Source: Symbiodinium natans
Taxonomy: Eukaryota > Sar > Dinophyceae > Suessiales > Symbiodiniaceae
Direction of reading: 5' to 3'
DNA: 64,000 nt
Assembly: GCA_905221605.1 (NCBI GenBank)
Contig: CAJNDS010000603.1
Coordinates: forward strand, 1-64,000
In this document: piece by piece, positions 49,068 to 60,119 of the stretch
How positions within the stretch are numbered: the first letter of the stretch is position 1
How the letters are laid out: the number at the start of each line of letters is the position of its first letter
The notes under the pieces: model-generated
The model's database searches: none
The model's input: the letters and a program-made list of their open reading frames with translations, nothing else
What the model was told of the DNA's origin: nothing
Position numbers and translations under genes: made by a program

Positions 49068-49297
49068 GACTCGATGAGTGGAGCGGGGTCCTGCAGCCAA
49101 GAGATGCAAAGAGAAAACGCCGTGGGGATCTTTCCTTTGGCGGTTTTCAGGAAGCCTTCTCGCTCTCTTCTCTTTCTTCTTCTGCTGGGCCTGAGGGCCA
49201 TGCCCATGAACCCCCGACGGCCAAGCGGGTCTTCAGATACTAGCTGTTGGAAGTCCGTCTGGTTTCGGGGGCTGCTGTTCAGAGCGGTCCCCGGCAT
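49068..49297 (-). CDS. Unidentified protein exon
   Basis: The minus frame reads LVSEDPLGRRGFMGMALRPS, then RRRKRREREGFLKTAKGKIP and TAFSLCISWLQDPAPLIESI, FDTIES. A basic patch is followed by a globular helix. A GC donor (GCCCTTTG) follows FDTIES at about 49,048. The 318-codon frame on plus over the same bases is Pro/Ser/Arg-rich and looks like a shadow. The family is unknown. Confidence 0.4.
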
Positions 49298-50782
49298 GCT
49301 CCGTGCAGTCAGTCGCTTCGGCCGACGCTTCGGCCGTCAGCGGTGTCCTCCTCGTCCACGTCCATCTCGTCGCCGTGGTCCATTCGCTTCCAGTTCCGCG
49401 ATTTCAAGCACTTTCAACTCTCTTTTCAAAGTCCTTTTCATGGTACTTGTTTGCTATCGGTCTCGAGCCTGTGTGGTCCCCATCGGCTCTTCTGGTTCAT
49501 TCACTGCTGGTACGGTCGACGCTTGGCTGGGGTTTTCGTGGTCTCCCCTGTTCGGTCTCGCTGTGGTCTCCCGCCCCGCCCCGCCCGGCCCGGCCTCGCC
49601 CCCCCTCCCCTCCCCTCCCCTCCCGCTCTCTCTCGATACCCTCACAGCAACACAGCAAGAGCTCATGCATCGTAGTACGGGGTCCTGTGCCCACGAGGCA
49701 AGGTCGCCTTCCATGCGGACAGGAACAGGACGCTGCGTGCCAAGCTCTCAGAACGATGGAAATCCAGTATTAAACGTACTTGTACCGGTAGTTGTTGAAG
49801 ACAGCACGCACAATTCTCAACTGGCGAAGTGGCAGCAACAGCAACTACCACCGTTTAGTCGGCCTCCCACGAAGCCGATGGTCAAAAAGGGCGCTTCGAT
49901 CCTGGCGGACCTGACAACATTCCCAAGCTCTCCCCCGTCACTCCGTTCTAGACATCTAGACCTCCCCTCCTTGAACCAAGGTTTGGCACCACAAGCCCCT
50001 AAACTTTAAACAAAAAAACGCAAGAGCCGTACCCCCCATCGTACCCCCCAAACATCCCGCTAAGCCGTACCCCCAGCGGGCCTGAGCAATCCGAGGGTCA
50101 GGGAGTGCATCTCGACCGTGCGGGCCGAGGTGTCCGTCCAGTCGAAGAAAGACCTTAGCGAGATTCTGAGACTGAATTCTCTTACTGCCAAAATGTGAGG
50201 AGCAGATGTCACTCCGCGAATGCTTTGGTTGTGTTGTCAGTTTGTTGTTGCTTGAGTCATCCTTATGGGCCCGCAAGCCACCAACAAAGATGAAACTGGG
50301 ACACGAAACGGCACAAGCTGTACTGAACCTGTTCTGCATTCAGCTCACCGGGGTCCCGGCTCACCAAATTGCACGAAGACGAGCTTTCGCAGATTTGCTG
50401 CGACCCTGAAGGCTGCTAACGATGCCGGAAGCACTCAGAAGTAGCCTCTGGAGAACCCTGGAAGATTCTGCAAGGCATGCGGAGCTTGAGACAGACTAAG
50501 CTCGAGACACTCCTCCGATGGTGTGCTGGACATTCATCACTGTCGCAGACTTAGTAGAGCACTTTACCACACACGGCTTTCAATACTGCTATCCAGAACT
50601 ATCCTTACCTACAGCCTAAATCCTAGCCGACGTGCCAGCTTTGATTCGAGGGCAACCGACAGCGCGTTCTGCAGCTGCTGGGGATGGGGCATAGTTCATC
50701 GCATGGTCCTGCGTCGTCATGAACACCATCATGTGTTCATTCCTGGCAGGTGTCTAGGGCTCTGACAGCGCCTGGCACTTAG

Positions 50783-51601
50783 TCAACTCACACCTTCGGC
50801 CCTAAGGGCTGTGTGTTGAGTTGGTGCTTGATCGCATGCCCTTCCAACAACTACGAGCTTGCCTCTCAGATGCGTCATTCGACCGCAGGCCCACCGCCGT
50901 GGGCACTGCATTGTGCTTGTAACCTGGGCGAAGCAACAGCAGCACATGAACCGAAGCAGCATGCCTACTGAATGGCCCTGAAGCTCTGTGCCACCTGCCA
51001 GAGCCTTGTAGACGGCCTGTAAGCCTGCAAGCCTTCTAGGGTATGCTGGGGGTCTGGCCGGTTCTGAGAGTGAGGATGTCGTACTGCCCGCGCGCCCTGG
51101 GACAAGCGAGGCACATGTCAGACCGAGCCCCGAGCACCTTGCAGGCATCACTCCAGCCATCTTAATTGCTTCTCTTCTCTGGCCATTTAGAACTTTCCAA
51201 GCGCTGGAGGCCCACTCAGCCGCCGGCTGTTTGTTTCCAATGTTTCGGTCCTTCGTGGGCTGCCACACCACGGTATAGCAGTAGCCAGCCTGCACAGCTT
51301 CGGGTGAAAACGCGAGTTTGAGCCTCTTGGGGCGGCAAAGAGTCGTCCAAAGTCTTCGACTCTCAGCCCTGGTGGCCAACGAAATGACACATTGTCGGCC
51401 TACTGAGTTTTGACTGCCTTTCGGCTTTATCGAGGATGACACATCGTTCAATACTGGGTTCGGCACGATGGGGTTCCGCCAAGCAAACTTGCCACGATCC
51501 AGCCTCAAGGACGAGGGCAGTCGAGGGAAAATACTTTCACCCGCAAAAAACTTCTCCCACCCAACCCTCCCCCGATCCCCCGGGGCAACGCAACAGCTCA
51601 A
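50783..51601 (-). CDS. Open frame of 272 codons, doubtful
   Basis: This is the longest minus frame outside the transporter. It includes QCVISLATRAESRRLWTTLC and QPTKDRNIGNKQPAAEWASS, which look like protein, but the ends are Pro/Arg/Cys-rich and may be intron read through. No ATG start is clear and no domain is recognised. Part of it may be a real exon. Confidence 0.2.
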   Translation of the reverse strand: MSCCVAPGDRGRVGWEKFFAGESIFPRLPSSLRLDRGKFAWRNPIVPNPVLNDVSSSIKPKGSQNSVGRQCVISLATRAESRRLWTTLCRPKRLKLAFSPEAVQAGYCYTVVWQPTKDRNIGNKQPAAEWASSAWKVLNGQRREAIKMAGVMPARCSGLGLTCASLVPGRAGSTTSSLSEPARPPAYPRRLAGLQAVYKALAGGTELQGHSVGMLLRFMCCCCFAQVTSTMQCPRRWACGRMTHLRGKLVVVGRACDQAPTQHTALRAEGVS

Positions 51602-52129
51602 AAAGAAACACGCCCGAATCTTTCTTCAAAGCCTGAACGCGAACCTGCGAACCCGAAAAAGCATCAACGAGAGTTGAGGGGTGAGGGTCTGGGAGTGTCC
51701 GGCACAGAATCCTTGTGGTTAAGCTGCGCACTGCTTGCTGTCCGGGACAGCTTCCTCAAGCCTTAGATGGAAAGATTCAACTTATTCCTTGAAAATGTAT
51801 TCGAAGTCTGGACACTAATCAGTGCACTATCTACTAGAATTCCTGCTAGTGGGCCGGGTGTCAGCTGCACACGGATTCACGTGAAAAGGGTGTGCCTCTT
51901 GCGCCCATCGGTGGGTTTGACCCTTCCACATACGAGTACTTGAATATACGGCTAGCGGCTGCACCTTCACATGTTCGGCCAGGTTGCTTTGGTGGTGGCA
52001 CGTTCGGCTTGGCAGGCAACGCATTCTTGGGGCTGGTATACTTTCCACCTGGGCCAAGAGATCGTAAAGATCAGATGATGAACATACTCGTAGTCACACA
52101 TCATGGACTGAGGGGTTCGCTCATAACCT

Positions 52130-52420
52130 GCGCGAAGATCTCTGACGGATCACCGCTGGCCTCGATAATGCATGATCAAAATCTCGATTTTGATACAGCT
52201 GGGTGCCTGAGAACCGGACCTCAACAACATCTGGGTGCACGCCGTTGAACAGAAGAACACGCGCCACGAGCTGGAGTGCGTTGGTCTGAGCGGCAAAATC
52301 TCTGCATGGCTCTGCTGTCTTTGCCCTCCGCTAGCACTCGAGCAGTTTTGCTGTTGGGAATGTCTACGTGGCTTGCAGGACCGCCTACGCGCCGCCCATA
52401 CATGACGTTGATGTTCCTTA
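52130..52420 (-). CDS. Unidentified protein, two probable exons
   Basis: The minus frame reads INVMYGRRVGGPASHVDIPN then SKTARVLAEG (about 52,415-52,325). A second frame reads VLLFNGVHPDVVEVRFSGTQ then LYQNRDFDHAL (about 52,265-52,165). Both are well-balanced globular sequences. They would join through an intron of about 60 bases, but the exact donor was not fixed. The family is unknown. Confidence 0.4.
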
Positions 52421-52899
52421 CAACCTACGCCAGCCTACGCAGAAACCCAAAAGATTCGTGATCGCAAGCTACGCGGACCCACACGGCCTCCTACTGCATA
52501 TCTATGCCTAAACAGCACCTATATGCACCTACACACCCCGCTAAACCTCAAGGAACGATGGATGACGATTTTCGACCGCATGCCATATATACAAGAACTG
52601 AAAGCAAAAACGTTGCTCAATGACAGTGACATAGCAACGATGCCTCACAAGTCTCACGAACTATTGCGGCTCAGATCGACCACTGTGAGTGACAAGCTGC
52701 CAAAAGTACTTCAAAGTCAAACAGGCCCTGCAGATTCTCCCGCTCAAAAGCACGGCAGAGCCACAGCCAAAGGGAGAGCAGAGGAGAAAGCACAAGCAAG
52801 ATTCTATGCCAGAATCTGTCCGCCAAGCTCCAACAAATCCCAACTATCAGGCATGCAGAGTGAAGCGAGCAGGAATCGCATGATGCGGCAAAATTTCAC

Positions 52900-53075
52900 T
52901 AAACAGCGTGAGATCCCATAGCGCTCCCCTGATCCGACCTGCTCCGCATCATTGCCGGAAGCGGCAAAGAGCACGTGAGCATCCTGCACGACACACGCTC
53001 TACAACCCACACTAACAGGAAATGTGAGCGTCGGTAACTCTTCCTGGGGAGCTTCCAAGGCATCGATGCGTGCAC
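52900..53075 (-). CDS. Kelch-like propeller exon, tentative
   Basis: The minus frame reads RIDALEAPQEELPTLTFPVS, then VGCRACVVQDAHVLFAASGN and DAEQVGSGERYGISR. The pattern W/L-x2-L-P-x-L-x-x-P then G-C-x-A-x-V-V-x-D-x-x-x-L-F-A-A-S is like the loop and second strand of a kelch blade, where L-Y-V-F-G-G is usual. The diagnostic double glycine is absent. It could be the same gene as the exons at 52.1-52.4 kb. Confidence 0.35.
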
Positions 53076-53961
53076 ATACATTCCGACTGCAGGCCTGCCT
53101 TCGAAGAACTACATTCGCCTCAGCCCCCGTACACACACTTACCGTATACCCCTCGCACACACCCATGCCCCTACCTGCACCCTTACACCTCATGCCGGGC
53201 AGCCCGCCACCCCGACCCCTGCCCTATACCTCACACCAACTACAAACTAAACACCGTGCATATGTAGATATTCATATACGTATAGATGATTCAGTATACA
53301 TGTACACACACAGAGACAGACTTCTGTGTCTCCAGATGCACAGGCAAAAAACACATGCCCTCCGGCCATGGAGTCTAGCACGACTCTGAACTTTTGAAAA
53401 GAAGCTTGCGCACTGTTGCACCAAGGTTTTGAACATGTGATTCCAGCCTGTCAAGTATAGCACGTGCACCTGCTTCAGTCCTTCGCAGCACGTAAAGCTT
53501 CGACGCTGTCGTCACGGTCAGCCACCGCGCAGGTGCCGAGCTTCTTACCTGTAAAGGGCTTTGTAAGCTTTGGCTTAGGAATATGAATCTATGAAGGCTT
53601 GGGACCTGAGGCTCGAATCACTTGCTTCTGCTTGGGTTCTTAAGCCAGGGCACTCAGCCGAAAGAGTCGCGCACGAGCCAGACCCATGAGGGCGGCTGCC
53701 TGGCAGACCAGGGAGGATGAGGAGTTGGGTTCGGGAGGTTTCGTGGTTCGTGCGGCTTTCAGCTCGGCTCTGAAAAAACTGCCACTGACTGGCATGCACT
53801 GTTTCTCAGCATTTCCCAGCATATCGCACGTGCAGCATAAAGCTTGCCACACAAATGTAGCCGATGGCAGCCGTGTGGGCGGATGCGGCTCGACTACACC
53901 TGTGGGCAAGCAAGCTCAAGCGAGAATTGGGCTGGGAGCTCTTTGGCTGTCTGGCGCTGCG

Positions 53962-55437
53962 CTAGGCACGCGAGCGCACGTCCCCTGCTGGAGCTGTCCG
54001 CAAGAACTGTGCCAAGCGGAAGGTCATCAGAATCAGCGGCAAGCATAGAAGCAACAAGAGTGCGCTCATGGCCGAGACGCTTCCAAACAACCGCTGCGAG
54101 AGGTCCGAGCACGGCCAAATTAGGAAGGAGATGCTTCCAGTTACCAGTGAGATCAAACCATTTATGGTTCCAAACGTTCGATTCCCGAACGTATGCCCAA
54201 GAAACGAGAATGCTGCACAGTAGAGTAAAGCTCGGTAATTCGTAAAGGCGATAAAACCAACGAGTTGCAGCTGGAGGGATGGCACCAGCGCCACAGAATT
54301 CCAGACAATGTTCAGGAAGATCACCACGAAGAAGGTCACTGCAAAGCCCTTTTTTGAAAGCAGCAGGCTGTACAGCGGCGCAAAAAGGGAGGAAGCTGGA
54401 AGAAGAGCTGTGAAGATTTGAACGTAAGCATAGTCTGTCTCCGCATCACCAAGGGACTCGAGCAAGAGTTTGTTGTAGCCCAAGTAGCTGTTCGAAGTAA
54501 ACACTTGCGTCGTGAAGACCACCATGATGAAGGCAAACTCCAGACTTGCACATTGTCGCCTTACCGACTGGCCATGGAGCCGGGGGTTCTTCGAGGACGT
54601 ACCTGCCACCAGTTCCTCCGAAGCCCTCAGCTCCGCTGCGTTGCGGGCCTCCAGGGTTCGGAGGGGCGGCCCACACCAGCTGAGTGCCAGCAGGGCGCTC
54701 AGTGCCAGGCAGAGCGCTGCATAGAAGCCGAAGATGGTGGAGCGTGTCAGGCCCAGGCGGTAACTCTGGTAGAAGCCGACGGGAATCACAGCCGAGGCAT
54801 CGACAAGGCAGTTCGCGAACGTCATAACTATGGGAAAGTACCGCGGCTGCACAATGAAGGCGAGCTTCATGGCATGCATAATCAAAGCAGAGCCTCCTGC
54901 ACCGATCAAGACCGTCGAGATTCCCAAAACATCCACTCCCATGCCAGATCCCTCAGCCTGGCCCATGACGAGCAGGCCCACTGAAGTCATCAGCCCTCCT
55001 ACCGCCACGAGGAAGAGTGGCCCAGCCTGGTCCGTCACAAAGCTTACGAGGGATAGGCCCCAAATTGCTGCCATTTGGCCCACAGTGTAAAGCAGGACCA
55101 TGCGGCTACTACGGGCCTTGCACACCGGATCCTCCCCACAAAGATCGCGATAGACGCCGTCCTCCTCAAGCAGCGGCTGCCAAGAGGCCCATCCAAAGAT
55201 AGGCCCCGAGAAGAGCACTGTGACCAAAAGGCCCAGAAGGACCGTTGCCCACTGGCGCAAGCCCGGCTGCGCGTCATTGCGCTCAGCCAGTGCACCTTGA
55301 GAGGGGTCCACAGGGTCCACAGCGACATCTGATTCTGCCACGATGTCTCCCTTCGGGCCCTCATCCTCCTCATCCTTGCACGCGGTCTCTGCATCAGGCT
55401 CCGGCTGATCCGAGTGCGGCTGCTTCGTTCGCTGCAT
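53962..55437 (-). CDS. MFS transporter, SLC43/Fmp42-like
   Basis: Complete 491-residue frame in one exon. The ATG is at 55,437; an AG at 55,454-55,453, preceded by CCTT, is a plausible trans-splice site 15 bases upstream. Residues 1-60 are an acidic cytosolic tail (DEEDEGPKGD). About 12 membrane segments follow: TM1 near 64-90 with SGPIFGWASWQPLL, an outer loop with a cysteine pair (LCGEDPVC, 100-106), TM2-6 to 255, a charged loop 256-298, then TM7-12. Segments FTSNSYLGYNKLLLES (313-328) and AFTNYRALLYCAAFSFLGHT (397-416), then FGNRTFGTINGLISLVTG, match the SLC43 amino-acid transporter/Fmp42 pattern. The substrate is not shown; amino acids are the family precedent. It lacks introns, unlike its neighbours. 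Confidence 0.85.
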   Translation of the reverse strand: MQRTKQPHSDQPEPDAETACKDEEDEGPKGDIVAESDVAVDPVDPSQGALAERNDAQPGLRQWATVLLGLLVTVLFSGPIFGWASWQPLLEEDGVYRDLCGEDPVCKARSSRMVLLYTVGQMAAIWGLSLVSFVTDQAGPLFLVAVGGLMTSVGLLVMGQAEGSGMGVDVLGISTVLIGAGGSALIMHAMKLAFIVQPRYFPIVMTFANCLVDASAVIPVGFYQSYRLGLTRSTIFGFYAALCLALSALLALSWCGPPLRTLEARNAAELRASEELVAGTSSKNPRLHGQSVRRQCASLEFAFIMVVFTTQVFTSNSYLGYNKLLLESLGDAETDYAYVQIFTALLPASSLFAPLYSLLLSKKGFAVTFFVVIFLNIVWNSVALVPSLQLQLVGFIAFTNYRALLYCAAFSFLGHTFGNRTFGTINGLISLVTGSISFLIWPCSDLSQRLFGSVSAMSALLLLLCLPLILMTFRLAQFLRTAPAGDVRSRA

Positions 55438-55744
55438 GCTTTCAACCAGCAACTAAGGCTACTACGGCGCTATGAGGCAGTTCCAGACTCCCGGCTCTGG
55501 AGCTGCCCCCCAAAAAGCACGTCCGCTGATGGAACTGCTCACTGCTTGGACTCGCTACGATGGGCTAAGGGGGCTACGAACTACGCTACCCCGAAAGGAT
55601 GTTCCAACAGCAGACTCTATGCAATGGCAAAGCAGGGTGCCGCTATGCTTGACCAGCCTGATCCCAAACCGGCACATAAAGATTCTTCTGACTGTCACTT
55701 ACCCATCACTCACCTCGCCACTTCAGGATACTCCGGGCACTCTC

Positions 55745-55922
55745 CCCCACCCCCCCTGCAAACCGGTGCTGTATGGGCACCTACGGGAACTCGTCTCTCC
55801 GCATCCCTTCCCCAGGCCTCCTGCGCTGGATCCCGGAGCTCTTTTGCTAACTTGGCAAGCTCCTGCGGCCACACAGCAGCGTGCTTCAAGGCAGCGTTGC
55901 GCTCTCCAAGAAGATGCATCTG
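55745..55922 (-). CDS. Unidentified helical exon
   Basis: After a CTTCAG acceptor near 55,923 the minus frame reads HLLGERNAALKHAAVWPQEL, then AKLAKELRDPAQEAWGRDAE. This is a strongly helical, charged peptide. It lies upstream of the transporter and could be the 3' part of the preceding gene. The family is unknown. Confidence 0.35.
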
Positions 55923-56984
55923 AAGGCACTTTGTTGTCGCACACATACGACTACCATGTGTACTTCTGCAGGATCGCGTGCGCCTACCCTGATTTATGAC
56001 GGCTTTTGCCACTCATCTTAGACTGCTGAGGGTTTGACTCGAATGCTTGCCATGCCTTATCAGGTCTACCACGCGCATTGCCTTCTTAAGGACTTCAAGT
56101 CCCACGTCCAGCCCGGGCTTCGGTTTGAGCCCGCTGGGCTTATAGGGTTTACAAAGGACACTGCACATCACTGCACGAAGGGTCGGATCAGGGCCCGCAT
56201 GGTCGGCTGCTGTGGCACAACACACTTGCAAGTGCCAAGCAGTCGCAAGCGAGGCATTCCCCTGACTTACGCCTACACGATCATGTCTTTGTGATGCAGG
56301 TCTCTGTACTCGCAAGTGCAGTGTATGCACGACTGCTTTTGGGTCGAACACAGGACATCGCATGGTGCGTCACTCTCCGTTTGATTCAGGGCTCTTAGAG
56401 CAGTGAGGAGCAAGCTTCCAACTGATTCGACTAAAGCGAACATTAACCTCATTTACCCCACGCAGATCCCAAACCAGAGTTCACCGGTCCCATACCACAG
56501 AAGGCTTGCGACGGCCAAAACAAAGCGGAGCTCCTGCCACGCAGCCAGAGCCTTCGCCACAACAAACACATGCACATCACGTGCACATCACGCATTGTGA
56601 CAATCGCGATGTCGGTGTGACCATCGGCACACGCTTGATTGGAGATCGGGATTGCAAGTCTTGGTTTGTGCATTGCTCAGATTCGTTCTGCGTAGAAAAA
56701 CAGCTGCCTGGCCTTGTCCAAGTCAAACTCCGTGGCAGCCACGGCCATGGCCTTCCATGCGTCAGCCTTCAAACAGAGTCGGGGCGCTTCCTGATACAGC
56801 ATGCCCTCTTACTACCTTTACTCACAAGCCACTGTGAGGGGTGAAAGAGGCTTGAACCACAGGCGCGACCTGCCCGGCGCGGTCTCCAGCGACCTGGAGC
56901 AGGTTGCGGCCATGAAGTCGCTGGCTTTGAGTCTCTGGATCAAGGTGCCTCCGGTGCCCTCAAGTTACAAAGATCCCTAACCCC

Positions 56985-57102
56985 CAAGCATCCTCAAACC
57001 CTCTGAATCAGTGGTGCCTCTGAAACTCCGGGAATGGTTTGATAAGCCCACCCGGTAGACCGCCTTGGCCAGACGCAGGGCTTCGCGGCCCGCGGCAGCT
57101 GC
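56985..57102 (-). CDS. Unidentified short exon
   Basis: A TTTTTGCAG acceptor ends at 57,103. The exon reads AAAGREALRLAKAVYRVGLS and then NHSRSFRGTTDSEGLR. It is protein-like and on the same strand as its neighbours. No family is recognised. Confidence 0.35.
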
Positions 57103-57708
57103 CTGCAAAAAGAAGCTCTAAGCGGGCAAAGCACTCGAGGATGTTGCAGGCTTAGGCGCTTCTGCAGCGATGTCAGCAGAACCCGCAAGCCATGGCCTCC
57201 TGGTAGCGCCGAGTCTGTGAGCACACCTGGCTTGGATAGGGGGGTCTTGGGGATCGTGCAAGCAATGGCTCCCGAACATCCCATCTCCAACCCCCTCTTT
57301 GGGTCCAGCAAGTTGGGCTTGCCTCGGCAACCAGCAGCTGTGCCTTCGTCGGATTTGGACCACAGGCTTTCCGCAGCGCTGGTTTCGCGTTGTTGAAACT
57401 TACGCGGGGTTCTCGGGGCACCCCTGGAGCGAAAGAGAGGAAAGCGAAAACATGAAAAGCGTGCTTCCACGGCACGGTGCGCGCGCAAGGCAAAGAAGAT
57501 GGAAAACTCCCTTTACCGAAACGGAAGTCCAGTCAAAGCACCAGCCTCCTCGCACCTCGCCCAACCGGCAACAAAAAATGTAGGAATTGCCTATCTGGCC
57601 TTTCAAGGTCCCACCAGCACCCCATCACGTGACATCCCCATCACCCAACATGGGCCTTGGCTTCACTCTTCGGATCCTCGGGGGCGGAAATTCAGAACCG
57701 AGAGCGGC

Positions 57709-57888
57709 TCAGTGTTGCAGTTTCACAAGTGCCGCGAAGCCATCGGAGCCCTTCAGCCCTTCCAGGATCTTCCATTCTGAGGTCCGTGCATTGACAGTCT
57801 TGAAGAGTGCTACGGCCTCGCATCGGATCTCGAGATCAGCTACCAGTGCTTCACAACGGGGCTGTGTGTGAAACTCTGTGACAAGCAG
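57709..57888 (-). CDS. Unidentified terminal exon
   Basis: The minus frame reads EFHTQPRCEALVADLEIRCE, then AVALFKTVNARTSEWKILEG and LKGSDGFAALVKLQH, and a stop at 57,709. It is a clearly globular, helical C-terminus. The plus frame opposite is Ser/Arg-rich and looks like its shadow. Confidence 0.4.
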   Translation of the reverse strand: MLVTEFHTQPRCEALVADLEIRCEAVALFKTVNARTSEWKILEGLKGSDGFAALVKLQH

Positions 57889-59184
57889 TGCACCATGCCT
57901 CAGCGGCAACAGCTCGGGCTTCTGGTCGCTTGTGCTGCTTCAAGTAGATATCGATCCTTCGGCAAGAACGTGCAGAGACCATGTCGTGAAAATGAAAACA
58001 AGTCAGAGCTCGTCCGCAAGGACCAAGCTGCCAAGGATCTTTGCGCTCATGGCTTGGCTCTGCATCTGCTGGTTCCCCGCTTTTTGGAACCTCAGAAGGC
58101 CAAGGACTGTTGTCCTCCGGTCTTTAGCTGCTGCTTAGCTTTGTTGCCACAGAACTTCGAGGAAGCGAAACTGCTGGAAGGGTTCCACGCCAGCAATTGT
58201 CAGTAAGGAAAGCTGGCGGAACGGGACATGAACGGAAAAAGTGCGGCAATGACGATCGACGAGCTGCTACTGCTAGTAATGCTCACAAAGGCTTTTTTGC
58301 TTCACCTTAAAAAATGGGCTCCGCACGCATCTATGGCCTCATCGGCCTTGGCCAGTGCCTCGTCATAGGCGCCCTGGGGCCACAGCGGAAGTGTGAGACG
58401 GTGGGATCTTGCAGAGGTTCTCCGGCTTCGGGAAACCCGAATCCCAGTTAAAAAGCTCAGACCTCTATCTGAAGCACAGCCAGAACGGATTGTGCGTCTC
58501 CCATGTACACGGGCTCAATGTGTTTAGAGGATTGGGGCCACCATGATTGCAACAGGCCTTTTCATCAAGATGCCACGACGTCTCAAGCTTGCGAGTCTTT
58601 TTGCGGAGAATGCAGGGGCAAAATGGCAAAACCACATGCATTGTATCTTCCAGATTGTTGCAGTGATAACTTCGAACTCCAAAGGAAACTGCAACGCCCG
58701 AAGATTGCAACACAACTCGGATGAGCGACAGAAGCCGCAATTTTGTAGCTGTTGCCACGGGGAAAAGCAGGTCGGCAGGCCTCTGCCAATAAGGTTTTCG
58801 CCGCGGCCAGGGAGGACGCTGCCTCCTGCAGCGAAGATGATGGCAGGTGTATCTGTGATATACAGCGATGGTTGCAGGCTGGCGATTAAGTCGAGCTTGC
58901 AAACTCATGGTACTAGTAGCATGAAGAGAACCAAGTGCAATAAGTGTTTGAGCGTAGGCTGACAGCTACCATGGGACCGTATCAGGAAGCATGCCGTGGC
59001 ACTTTGAGCGCAAGGAACCCCCAAAAAAAAGATCCCAAATCTGTTCCGAACCCCATCCCTGAACTGAGCCCGGGGCTGCCATGGCGGCTCCGTGTCAAGG
59101 AGGATGTCTAAGCTATGACTCCAGATCTATGCGACTATGAGAGCTTTCGGTATTCGGCATACTGAAGCTGTTGGCAGGCACCTG

Positions 59185-59736
59185 CTAAACGTTGCCCGAT
59201 GATGCTTCAAGAAGTCGCGGTGGCATGAATCGTACTGCATGAAACACATTCCAACCCAAAAAAAATGCCTGGAGCCTGTGCCGCGCGAACTGTCTGCCCT
59301 TTCCCAGCAGGATGGTGCCTTGCTGCTCTACAGCTTTGGGAATGTTGGGAATGGCGTCCCTCGCCATATCGTTCAGCCGTCCATGCACAACAGGTACTGA
59401 CAATGACACAACCACACAACTGACACCAGCCGCTAAAGCACGAGACACTACCGTGAACACGATGAACGGAATGGCTTGCATCCAGGGCCAAAAAGACCCT
59501 TGAAGCGAAGGATTCGCGAAGCGAGTTGGCCGCGCGACTCACGCGTATGGGTAGCGTGCACAGACGGTCATGGAAAAGATGCCTGTGGCTGCCGAGGCGG
59601 ATGAAGCCACCTGGGAGGACGAATCCCCATCAACGGCATGGAGGATGCTCGAGGCGCAGGAGCGCGCAAGGGGAGTAAGGAGTAACCAGTAACCGTGTGG
59701 AGTGAGGAGAACTTCCTCGCGGACAAAACAGTTGAA
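59185..59736 (-). CDS. Unidentified membrane protein, two exons
   Basis: A CTAG acceptor opens exon 1 at 59,736: FNCFVREEVLLTPHGYWLLL, then TPLARSCASSILHAVDGDSS, ending SMTVCARYPYA at a canonical GTGAGT donor (59,542). The following sequence on minus reads FANPSLQGSFWPWMQAIPFI, VFTVVSRALAAGVSCVVVSL and SVPVVHGRLNDMARDAIPNI, with one or two membrane helices. The second exon's acceptor does not join in phase at the obvious AAG, so its 5' limit is unresolved. I cannot name the family. Confidence 0.45.
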
Positions 59737-60065
59737 CTAGAGGGACGTTCTAACAGCATGCTTGCGTTGGGAACCTTCATCTAAATCTGGTGCGGAGTGC
59801 GAATGGGACTCAAACTGCAAAGTGCAACTGTGACACCTGTACGCGGTGCCAGGCGGACGGCTCAGGTAGTTTGGTGCCAAAGCTCAAATCTTATCACTTC
59901 GACAGCATCGAGCCGACTAGGTGTTACAAAATGAAGGCCAAGGTCTCACGGAACCCCCAAGGCAGGAAAAATGAAGACATGTCCAAATGAGCACGGCCAA
60001 GCACACCCCAGCCAGTCGGAGGTCATCCAGGAATCATGGTACCGGGCCGTCATGCAAATTTAGAT

Positions 60066-60109
60066 GCCGTTTGAGTAGGAGACTTGGGCCGTTTGAGTAG
60101 GAGACTTGG
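60066..60109 (+). repeat. Exact 22-base tandem duplication
   Basis: The unit GCCGTTTGAGTAGGAGACTTGG occurs twice without change. It lies outside any gene I can support. Confidence 0.9.
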
Positions 60110-60119
60110 CCAGTGTCTA

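Noticed and set aside
49053-50009. A 318-codon plus frame
   Set aside because: It is Pro/Ser/Arg-rich without a motif, contains CCCTCC repeats, and lies opposite a better minus exon (49,297-49,068).
52523-52921. A 132-codon plus frame starting with ATG, hydrophilic
   Set aside because: It could be real, but hydrophilic frames are common opposite hydrophobic ones. It has no motif, and minus exons flank it on both sides.
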